Below, piece by piece: positions 1-5,709 of a stretch of DNA of 6,619 nucleotides. Every line of letters starts with the position of its first letter. Position 1 is the stretch's first letter. Source of the stretch: Cyclobacteriaceae bacterium (lineage in GTDB: Bacteria > Bacteroidota > Bacteroidia > Cytophagales > Cyclobacteriaceae). The stretch spans positions 1 through 6,619 of the forward strand of contig JAOUKG010000160.1 in the NCBI GenBank assembly GCA_029882725.1. The letters are read 5' to 3'. The notes under the pieces were generated by a model. That model had not been told where the DNA came from. It made no database searches and saw nothing but the letters and a program-made list of their open reading frames with translations. A program made the position numbers and the translations under genes.

Positions 1-105
1 ACCATGGGGTAGGTTATCCAACCCTTCGATTTGCCATTTTCTAAAGTAAACCCGCAATGCTGTTTTGATATAAAATTTTAAAATTCTATTGATGAATTTG
101 TTCAT
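1..105 (-). CDS. N-terminal fragment of a probable PlsC-like acyltransferase, cut by the window edge
   Basis: An ATG at 105-103 on the minus strand opens a frame that stays open for 35 codons and runs off the window. Residues 1-20 are hydrophobic and basic (MNKFINRILKFYIKTALRVY), and are followed by FRKWQIEGLDNLPHG. The pattern 'yFRk-x-x-x-eGLdNlP-x-G' is what I know from the N-terminus of bacterial lysophospholipid/1-acylglycerol-3-phosphate acyltransferases (PlsC/LPLAT family), just before the strand leading to the HX4D catalytic motif. That catalytic motif lies outside the window, so the assignment rests on the lead-in only. Such enzymes acylate lysophosphatidate or related lipids at the inner membrane. 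The gene diverges from the exopolysaccharide operon, with 460 bp between the two start codons, and I see no functional link. That it is a real coding start is fairly secure; the family is a moderate call. Confidence 0.6.
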   Translation of the reverse strand, partial: MNKFINRILKFYIKTALRVYFRKWQIEGLDNLPHG

Positions 106-169
106 AAATTATTATCCGATTTCCACAACAATCATTTAATCCACAAAATATTTTATGAAAGACTACCTT

Positions 170-188
170 TTAACTGCTGATCAGTTAA
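170..188. repeat. Short inverted repeat in the divergent intergenic region
   Basis: TTAACTG (170-176) and CAGTTAA (182-188) are perfect inverted arms around the 5-nt spacer CTGAT. The central CTGATCAG (177-184) is itself palindromic. It lies 65 bp upstream of the left-edge gene's start codon and so could be an operator for that gene, but a 7-bp dyad can arise by chance in AT-rich DNA. No regulator is identified. Confidence 0.25.
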
Positions 189-531
189 TTAGACCACTTT
201 TACCCAATACTTCAATTAACAAATTGACTTTTTATTAGGCTTTCATATAAAATTATTTGATAAAATATTATCGCAATTTACACTATTCCCTTTATTCTTC
301 TGAATACTATTTTAAATGTTTTAGAATTTACTTCAACAATCATGTGGATAAAGACGCCGTTGTGGCTATAATAACATAAAAAAACACAAAATACCTTAGA
401 AAAAGCACCTTCCTATTTCATCTGCATTCAATATCCAACTTTACATATTTACACTCCTCATTTCAAACCATTAAAACCATTATTCTATCACAACGGTTCT
501 AAACCTATTATTAAATTTAAAATATTACAGT

Positions 532-539
532 TAGTTTTG
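532..539 (+). promoter_or_regulatory. Candidate Bacteroidota -7 promoter element for the three-gene operon
   Basis: TAGTTTTG matches the Bacteroidota housekeeping sigma consensus TAnnTTTG. It lies 26 bp before the ATG at 566, which would give a short leader of about 20 nt. No clear TTG/TTTG -33 element is found 17-23 bp upstream, where the DNA is AT-only, so the call rests on one motif and its position. A weak purine-rich stretch (AGGA, 553-556) lies about 9 bp before the ATG and may aid initiation. Confidence 0.4.
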
Positions 540-565
540 TATAAAAGTATTTAGGACATTTATCA

Positions 566-2062
566 ATGCCTGCTAAAAAAATTATTCTACTTTTTACACT
601 GATATCATGCTTATTCTTTAAGACGGATGCCCAGATCTTGGATACGCTAAATGCCGCCATTATCCAATCTTATGCAAAACAGTTTAAATCTGCAGCTGAT
701 TTACTCAATGTATATACAAAAAACCATCACGATCCTGAAGCCTGGCGTTGGTATGCATTAATTCTTTACTGGAATGGAAATCTAAAAAGTGCAAATACGG
801 CCTATATATATTTACATGAACACTTTCCTGATTATCAACCCGGCCTGTTCGATTACGGAAAATTTTTATATGAAACAGGGAAATTAATGAGGGCTGAAAA
901 GGTTCTTTATCAATATGTACAAAATCAACCCGATAACCTTGAGGCTCAAATTATGTTATTTTATCTTGAAAGCTGGGCTGGAAAAACAGCCCAGGCCACA
1001 CAGCGATTAAATAAATTATCTACTCACTATTCAGAAAATAAAGAAGTTAGAACAGCAAAAGAGTACTTAAAACTACTTCATGGACCTTTTTTTGAAATTT
1101 TAACATCTTCCACCTCCGATGATCAACCATTGAAATATTCGTTTTCAGAAATAGGTAGCAAATGGTATTATAATCGATTTATTCATCCTGAGATTGAATT
1201 TCAACATAGAAGAAATAAACTCCCCACCGGGGAAATAAAAAACAACGAAATAAATGTAAAAAATGCTTTTCAATTAAATCCATTCATGAATTTTTTATAT
1301 AGTGGAGGACTTTTCAGTAATTCAAATAGCCAATTTTTCACTTACACGTTTTCTGGTAAATTCAAACCCGTAAAACCTGTATACATTGAACTATTTATTG
1401 CCAAAAAACCCTATCAATATTCAATTTCGAGTGTTTCAAACCCATTTTATGAAAAACAAAGCGGTTTAAAAGGAGGTTTTAATTCAAAAAAGGGAACACT
1501 GTTGGAGATAACCTACCGACAAGATAATTTTCCCGATAACAACACTATCTATAACGCTTTCGGTTGGGTACTGTTTCCTATTTTAAAGGAAGAAACATTT
1601 AAACTGAACGCTGGTTATTCATTCAGTTATAGCACTTCCGACTATTCTACCTACAAGGAAGATACCTCACCGGCTCCAGGCCCCTTCCGAGGTCCTCCTT
1701 TTTTAAAAAAAGGTGTTATTTACACAGGGTATTATGATTTGTACTTCACTCCAAAAAATCAAAAAAACAATATGATCCTTACCCAGATGCATATTGGTAA
1801 TGACATCAATTATTTCTCTGTAAACCATAATTTTAGCTTATCCTCCTTTACCGATGTCCCCCAGGGAACAAATGGCACTGGTGAAATTCAATATAATACC
1901 TCAAGATATAAACCCTTGGAAACAAGCTTTAAACTACAATTTAAAATTCAAGGACCCGTTTCCTTGTATGGAAGTTATAAATATCAAAGGTTGTATTTTT
2001 ACCAGATTCAAACTGCCACACTTGGACTTTTAGTAGATTTCACAAAAAATTATGCAAAATAA
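566..2062 (+). CDS. Outer-membrane protein: periplasmic TPR domain fused to a YaiO-like beta-barrel
   Basis: Residues 1-22 form a signal peptide (basic MPAKK, hydrophobic core, likely cleavage after KTDA before Q23). Residues of about 27-170 are helical and TPR-like, with paired helices such as 'DPEAWRWYALILYWNGN' and 'NLEAQIMLFYLESWAGK'. Residues of about 173-498 alternate aromatic and polar residues in short strands (for example NPFMNFLYSGGLF, YIELFIAKKPYQY, GYYDLYFTP, LYGSYKYQRLYFYQ), as expected of an outer-membrane barrel of the YaiO type. TPR-plus-barrel architecture is that of polysaccharide exporters (BcsC, PgaA, or AlgK with AlgE), where the TPR part contacts the periplasmic machinery and the barrel is the exit pore. 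Here the following gene is a polysaccharide synthase whose start overlaps this gene's end by 11 bp, so I infer an export role. A role as a structural outer-membrane component without pore activity is possible. Start choice: the signal peptide begins exactly at this ATG. Confidence 0.75.
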   Translation: MPAKKIILLFTLISCLFFKTDAQILDTLNAAIIQSYAKQFKSAADLLNVYTKNHHDPEAWRWYALILYWNGNLKSANTAYIYLHEHFPDYQPGLFDYGKFLYETGKLMRAEKVLYQYVQNQPDNLEAQIMLFYLESWAGKTAQATQRLNKLSTHYSENKEVRTAKEYLKLLHGPFFEILTSSTSDDQPLKYSFSEIGSKWYYNRFIHPEIEFQHRRNKLPTGEIKNNEINVKNAFQLNPFMNFLYSGGLFSNSNSQFFTYTFSGKFKPVKPVYIELFIAKKPYQYSISSVSNPFYEKQSGLKGGFNSKKGTLLEITYRQDNFPDNNTIYNAFGWVLFPILKEETFKLNAGYSFSYSTSDYSTYKEDTSPAPGPFRGPPFLKKGVIYTGYYDLYFTPKNQKNNMILTQMHIGNDINYFSVNHNFSLSSFTDVPQGTNGTGEIQYNTSRYKPLETSFKLQFKIQGPVSLYGSYKYQRLYFYQIQTATLGLLVDFTKNYAK

Positions 2063-3671
2063 AGAAGGTTTGTGGGAGTTTAGGTCGGCTAGGTCCATAT
2101 CCTGGTTACAGAAAACAGGACTCATGACAATGATTTGTGTGGGTATTTTTAGCATTTCAAATTTATTTGACTGGTGGTTCAGGGCTGAAAACATAGCTTC
2201 TCTCCCTTTCTTTTTGTTGCTCACAGCCATCTTTTGGTGGGGAATTATTAGAATGGTTTTTCTTTGGATTTCTTATCTTAAAATCAGAAAACCTACTCCC
2301 ATTAAAGCTGAAGAGGGATTAAAAGTAGCAATATTTACAACTAGCAGCCCTGGTGAACCCCTCAGCATGTTTGAGAAAACACTGGAAGCTTGTTCCAACA
2401 TACATTATCCCCATACTACTTATCTACTTGATGATACCCGTGACCCGCGGTTTAAAGAAGTGGCAAAAAAATACGGTGCCGTGTGGTTAGAGCTTCTCGA
2501 TTATCCCGGGGCAAAGGCAGGAAAGATCAATGAAGCCTTAAAAAGGACCGATGAAGATTTTATTTTAGTATTAGATCCAGATCATATTCCCTTTCCTAAT
2601 TTTCTTGATGAAGTTTTAGGTTACTTTAGAGACGCCAAAGTTGGGTTTGTACAGGTGGCTCAAGCCTATTACAATCAATATAGATCTTTTGTTGCAAAAG
2701 GAGCCGCCGAGCAGACGTATGGATTTTATGGCCCTACCCAAATGGGCATGAATGGATACAATTGCTCTGTAGCCATAGGGGCAAATTGTACTTTTCGCAG
2801 AGAAGCACTTGAATCTATTGGGGGCCATGGTATTGGATTGGCAGAAGATTTAATTACCTCCATTCGAATCCATGCAAAAGGTTGGAAATCAGTTTATACT
2901 CCAATCATTGTGAGCAGAGGGCTTGTGCCAGAAGATTTTGGATCATTTTGCAAACAACAATTGAAATGGGCCCGGGGTGTCCATGAAATGTTATTTTCAG
3001 AGTTGCCTAAGCTATGGAAAAAACTCAGCTTTTTTCAGATTCTTTCCTATTTCTCCATTGGCAGCTATTATGCCACAGGAGTTATGACTTTTTTGTTTAT
3101 TCTGATTCCCTATTTGTTTTTATGGCTAAACTGGCTGCCCGCACACATGAATTTTGCAGAGTTTGTGTTAAACTGGCTTCCCGTAGCACTTTCAGGAGTT
3201 TCAATTTATTTATATGTACAGTTATGGCTCTGTCACCCACAACAAGAAAGCGGGTTACATTGGCGGGGTATGTTCTTGAAATTTGCTTGTTGGCCGGTAT
3301 TTTTAATGGGATTTGTATTATCGATATTCAATAAAAACATCCCCTATATACCTACAGCAAAACAATCGGTTGCTGGATTTTCCCTATTTGCACGCCCTTT
3401 AATTATACACCAGATTGTATTTATTTCCACATTAATCGGAGTGGTTATTCAAAGGGTTTATTGGACCGATGAGGCATCGTTGGCCCTTACCAGTATGGAT
3501 ATTTGGGGCATGGTAACATTTGCCTTTATTTCCTATTTAATGACATTTGGAGGAATCTATGCAGCTATTAAATCCAGAAAATTAAAAATAGAAGAACCCT
3601 GGAAAGGTATTGAGTGCAACGCTATTGTTGTTGATAATTCTCCCTTAAAAATTATTCAGATTAGAAAATGA
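2052..3671 (+). CDS. Processive GT2 polysaccharide synthase (cellulose-synthase-like, no PilZ domain)
   Basis: An integral inner-membrane family 2 glycosyltransferase of 539 residues. Two membrane helices (about 22-42 and 50-76) precede a cytosolic GT-A domain (about 88-320), and about five further helices follow (330-360, 372-393, 405-425, 448-468, 485-507). The processive GT2 signature is present in order: LLDD (D127-D128), KAGKINEAL (155-163), DPD (D175, D177, nucleotide-sugar/metal), AED (E265-D266, catalytic base region) and QQLKW (302-306, the QxxRW motif with Lys for Arg). PYIPTAKQ (431-438) resembles the FxVTxK gating loop of BcsA. The chain ends about 30 residues after the last helix, so the PilZ domain of BcsA is absent. 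It would polymerise a beta-linked glycan from a nucleotide sugar and extrude it. The start lies inside the preceding gene (11-bp overlap) and the end overlaps the next gene by 4 bp, indicating translational coupling. Donor sugar and linkage cannot be read from the sequence. Confidence 0.87.
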   Translation: MQNKEGLWEFRSARSISWLQKTGLMTMICVGIFSISNLFDWWFRAENIASLPFFLLLTAIFWWGIIRMVFLWISYLKIRKPTPIKAEEGLKVAIFTTSSPGEPLSMFEKTLEACSNIHYPHTTYLLDDTRDPRFKEVAKKYGAVWLELLDYPGAKAGKINEALKRTDEDFILVLDPDHIPFPNFLDEVLGYFRDAKVGFVQVAQAYYNQYRSFVAKGAAEQTYGFYGPTQMGMNGYNCSVAIGANCTFRREALESIGGHGIGLAEDLITSIRIHAKGWKSVYTPIIVSRGLVPEDFGSFCKQQLKWARGVHEMLFSELPKLWKKLSFFQILSYFSIGSYYATGVMTFLFILIPYLFLWLNWLPAHMNFAEFVLNWLPVALSGVSIYLYVQLWLCHPQQESGLHWRGMFLKFACWPVFLMGFVLSIFNKNIPYIPTAKQSVAGFSLFARPLIIHQIVFISTLIGVVIQRVYWTDEASLALTSMDIWGMVTFAFISYLMTFGGIYAAIKSRKLKIEEPWKGIECNAIVVDNSPLKIIQIRK

Positions 3672-4804
3672 AAATCATATTATACAGATTGTTTTTAGTT
3701 GTTTTTTCCCTTGGAATAGGCGCACTATTGTTTGTAGCCATGATTTATGCCGGAGACAAAAGTAAGGGCCCGTTGGAAGATCTTTTTGTAAAAATAAATT
3801 CCGCCATATCCGGATTTGAAAAGGAAATGATTACAGCCGAGGACAGTCGCGCCTCATCATTGAAATGGTTTTCCAGATACCGGAATAATGTATCTTTACT
3901 CAACGCACCCGACACCGTATTTTTTGGTGCTTACGATGATCAAACAATCAACTCCTTTAAAAATATTGTAACTCTTGAAGATTCATTAGGATTCCAACTT
4001 CCTATAATACAAATTTATAGTGCCTGGGGAAGTAAAGTAGATCAAAATTTTCCCTTGCTCCGTGCTGAAGCCATTTATGATCTGGGTTCTGTGCCTATGA
4101 TTACCTGGGAACCCTGGTTGGATGACTTTGATCCTGAAGAATATCCTTTTGCTGCAAAAGATGGAAACATTAACGAGGGTGGGCTCAAGGCTATTTCCCA
4201 GGGGCTTTTTGATGAATATATTGATAATTGGGCATTGGATGTAAAAGAATTCAGACATCCTTTATTTTTGAGGTTTGCTCACGAAATGAATGATCCATAT
4301 CGTTACCCCTGGGGTCCGCAAAACAACAGTCCTGAAGAGTTTAAAGCGGCATGGAACTATTTGGCCGATCGATTTGATAGTATTGGAGTTTCCAATGTAA
4401 TTTGGGTATGGTCGCCACACCCGGCTTATCCTTACACCGATTATTTTCCTGAAAGAAATGTGGATTGGATAGGTATTACGGCCTTAAACTATGGAACTGT
4501 GGCTCCCTGGAGTCAATGGTGGACATTCGATGAGACATTCAGTAAGTGCTACAATGAATTGAGTGGTTATAATATTCCATTTATGATCACAGAGTTTGCT
4601 TCTTTGGGAGTTGGAGGAGACCGACCTAAATGGTATTATGATGCATTAAAAAGTGTGCCCGAAAAGTATCCATTAGTGCACGCCATGTTATTTTTCCATG
4701 CGGCTAAGGACAATACTACTACGTATAAATCATTGGATTGGACACTTTGGAATGATCAACCCACTATTGAAAAAATCAATGAGGCCCTGGATACCTGGAA
4801 GTAG
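3668..4804 (+). CDS. Membrane-anchored family 26 glycoside hydrolase (beta-mannanase/beta-glucanase type)
   Basis: Residues 4-28 form one hydrophobic segment after a short basic N-terminus. There is no lipobox cysteine and only a poor signal peptidase site, so a signal anchor facing the periplasm is likely. The rest (about 75-378) fits a GH26 (beta/alpha)8 barrel: MITWEPW (144-150), the acid/base motif RFAHEMN (202-208, E206 preceded by H205), PWG (214-216), VIWVWSPHP (244-252), DWIGI (266-270) and the nucleophile strand MITEFAS (306-312, E309). Both catalytic glutamates are present, so it is predicted to be an active retaining endo-glycosidase. GH26 includes beta-1,4-mannanases, mixed-linkage beta-glucanases and beta-1,3-xylanases; this sequence alone does not decide. 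The ATGA overlap with the synthase gene argues that it acts on the nascent exopolysaccharide, as BcsZ does in cellulose operons, rather than on food polysaccharide. No carbohydrate-binding module or SusC/D partner is seen. Confidence 0.82.
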   Translation: MKIILYRLFLVVFSLGIGALLFVAMIYAGDKSKGPLEDLFVKINSAISGFEKEMITAEDSRASSLKWFSRYRNNVSLLNAPDTVFFGAYDDQTINSFKNIVTLEDSLGFQLPIIQIYSAWGSKVDQNFPLLRAEAIYDLGSVPMITWEPWLDDFDPEEYPFAAKDGNINEGGLKAISQGLFDEYIDNWALDVKEFRHPLFLRFAHEMNDPYRYPWGPQNNSPEEFKAAWNYLADRFDSIGVSNVIWVWSPHPAYPYTDYFPERNVDWIGITALNYGTVAPWSQWWTFDETFSKCYNELSGYNIPFMITEFASLGVGGDRPKWYYDALKSVPEKYPLVHAMLFFHAAKDNTTTYKSLDWTLWNDQPTIEKINEALDTWK

Positions 4805-4835
4805 GGAATTCCATCAATGAGATTCTCCAAAAATC

Positions 4836-5630
4836 TTATTTCTTCCATTTTTTAGGATTATTTCGAATGTACATGGCTATACTTTCGTAGTCTTTCTCTG
4901 TACGTATAATGCTATCATGAAATCTGGGATGCCAGGCGAATTTCAGCTCCATTATACGAGCGTTTTTTGTTACCGCAGATTTGAAAGACCTAATGATAGT
5001 GGAGAGAGAGTTAGGTTTTGGGGAGATACGGGAGTATGAAGGGACGTTGCATGCAACGTCCTTACCCTCATCATCCATAGTTACGTCCTTACCCTCATTA
5101 TCCATAGTTACGTCCTTACCCTCATCATCCATAGTTACGTCCTTACCCTCATTATCCATAGTTACGTCCTTACCCTCATCATCCATAGTTACGTCCTTAC
5201 CCTTATTATCCATAGTTACGTCCTTACCCTCATCATCCATAGTTACGTCCTTACCCTTATTATCCATAGTTACGCCCTTACCCTCATCGCCCATAGTTAC
5301 GTCCTTACCCTCATTATCATTATTCACCGTAGGTACTTTGCATACAAGGTCGCTCCCGTCATCTAAAAGTGTAATTATTCCATGAAGATGGTCTGGCATA
5401 ATTACAAATTCTCCTAGTTCTACATTTTTTGTATGTGATGTTATTCCATGCCACAATTTTTCCACTAATAATCCCTGAGGAGATAATAGCATTACACCTT
5501 TTTCAATTTCACCAAAATAAGGCACTCTGTTTTTTGTGCAAATGGTAACGAAGTAAGAGGAACTCCATCTGTAATCCCACCATTTGGCGCGGATAGATAC
5601 CCTTCCGAATTTTTTAGTGTAACTTTTCAT
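4836..5630 (-). CDS. RAYT/IS200-like HUH transposase with an internal repeat expansion
   Basis: The N-terminal part (1-90) carries SSSYFVTICTKNR (23-35) and EFVIMPDHLHGIITL (74-88), the latter holding the HxH (HUH) metal motif H81/H83. The C-terminal part carries FAWHPRFHDSIIRTEKDY (231-248) and AMYIRNNPKKW (252-262). By comparison with E. coli TnpA-REP, Y254 is the candidate catalytic tyrosine. Such Y1 single-strand transposases act on hairpin DNA, and RAYTs are usually single-copy and linked to REP palindromes. Between the two halves, residues of about 105-192 are ten near-identical 9-residue units (DDEGKDVTM / DNKGKDVTM / DNEGKDVTM), bringing the protein to 264 residues where simple RAYTs have about 165. 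No frameshift is seen and all expected motifs remain, so the gene looks intact. It converges on the GH26 gene with 31 bp between the stops. No Shine-Dalgarno is visible; an AT hairpin abuts the start codon. Confidence 0.85.
   Translation of the reverse strand: MKSYTKKFGRVSIRAKWWDYRWSSSYFVTICTKNRVPYFGEIEKGVMLLSPQGLLVEKLWHGITSHTKNVELGEFVIMPDHLHGIITLLDDGSDLVCKVPTVNNDNEGKDVTMGDEGKGVTMDNKGKDVTMDDEGKDVTMDNKGKDVTMDDEGKDVTMDNEGKDVTMDDEGKDVTMDNEGKDVTMDDEGKDVACNVPSYSRISPKPNSLSTIIRSFKSAVTKNARIMELKFAWHPRFHDSIIRTEKDYESIAMYIRNNPKKWKK
5042..5061. repeat. Perfect 20-bp palindrome inside the transposase gene
   Basis: GGACGTTGCATGCAACGTCC equals its own reverse complement. In the transposase frame it spells the DVACNV stretch (residues 191-196) just after the last 9-residue repeat unit. 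Its right half (ACGTCC) recurs at the start of every 27-bp unit of the neighbouring array. It could be a REP-like recognition element of the transposase that lies in coding sequence; this is inference. Confidence 0.75.
5057..5318. repeat. In-frame 27-bp tandem repeat array, about ten units
   Basis: Units begin at 5057, 5084, 5111, 5138, 5165, 5192, 5219, 5246, 5273 and 5300, each starting CGTCCTTACCCTCAT or a close variant; the tenth is partial. Two unit versions alternate (TCATCC or TTATCC before ATAG), giving a 54-bp higher-order period over most of the array. Each unit encodes nine residues of the transposase, so changes in copy number keep the frame. Units near 5273-5318 are the most diverged (GDEGKGVTM). 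There are no spacers, so it is not a CRISPR array. Confidence 0.93.
5333..5352. repeat. Decayed second copy of the 20-bp palindrome
   Basis: Matches the perfect palindrome at 5042-5061 at 15 of 20 positions, including the core TTGCATACAA against TTGCATGCAA. In the transposase frame it encodes DLVCKVPT (residues 94-101), against DVACNVPS at the other copy (191-198), so the two are also similar at the protein level and in the same phase. It bounds the tandem array on the side near the HUH motif. Confidence 0.5.
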
Positions 5631-5631
5631 T

Positions 5632-5672
5632 TTATTATAATATTTTAATAATATTTAAAATTATTATAATAA
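5632..5672. repeat. Long AT-only inverted repeat abutting the transposase start codon
   Basis: The arms 5632-5648 and 5655-5672 pair over 17 bp with one bulged T (5661) and a 6-nt loop. The hairpin ends one base before the transposase ATG (5630-5628, minus strand). In transcripts reading from the aquaporin side or from a local promoter it would fold over the translation-initiation region. It also occupies half of the 79-bp gap between the aquaporin stop and the transposase start. All pairs are A-T, so it does not look like a standard rho-independent terminator. Confidence 0.55.
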
Positions 5673-5709
5673 TCGATAAACACAAAATTTAATAATAATA
5701 TTTATATTT

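Larger units (their letters stand above)
106..565. other. AT-rich divergent intergenic region without a gene
   Basis: About 460 bp between the start of the left-edge gene and the start of the outer-membrane protein gene. All frames on both strands are broken by frequent stops, and the longest plausible start-to-stop stretch I traced is 27 codons (155-238). It contains a 7-bp inverted repeat (170-188) and a candidate Bacteroidota promoter element close to the operon start (532-539). No tRNA, riboswitch or GC-rich terminator hairpin is evident. It presumably carries the divergent promoters of both flanking genes. Confidence 0.6.

Noticed and set aside
155..238. Small plus-strand ORF of 27 codons (MKDYLLTADQLIRPLLPNTS...)
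   Set aside because: Too short, no ribosome binding site or recognisable similarity, and it spans the 170-188 inverted repeat; open length is within chance for this DNA.
2030..2230. Minus-strand open frame of 66 codons at the junction of the first two operon genes
   Set aside because: Antisense to two well-supported overlapping genes and without recognisable features.
3014..3334. Plus-strand open frame of 106 codons inside the synthase gene
   Set aside because: A shifted frame over membrane-helix coding sequence; the synthase frame is clearly the real one.
3668..4804. GH26 gene as part of a mannan-utilisation locus
   Set aside because: No SusC/SusD, transporter or other catabolic gene is nearby, and it overlaps the synthase gene; a biosynthetic editing role fits the context better.
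4805..4835. Terminator in the gap after the GH26 gene
   Set aside because: Only the short palindrome GGAATTCC is present (4806-4813); there is no GC-rich stem followed by a T-run in either direction.
5057..5318. CRISPR-like array
   Set aside because: The units are directly contiguous with no unique spacers, lie inside a coding gene in frame, and no cas gene is near.
4981..5385. Plus-strand open frame of 134 codons rich in repeated TSLPSSSIV
   Set aside because: It is the antisense reading of the transposase repeat array; a 27-bp repeat without stops keeps several frames open. It has no family resemblance outside the repeats.
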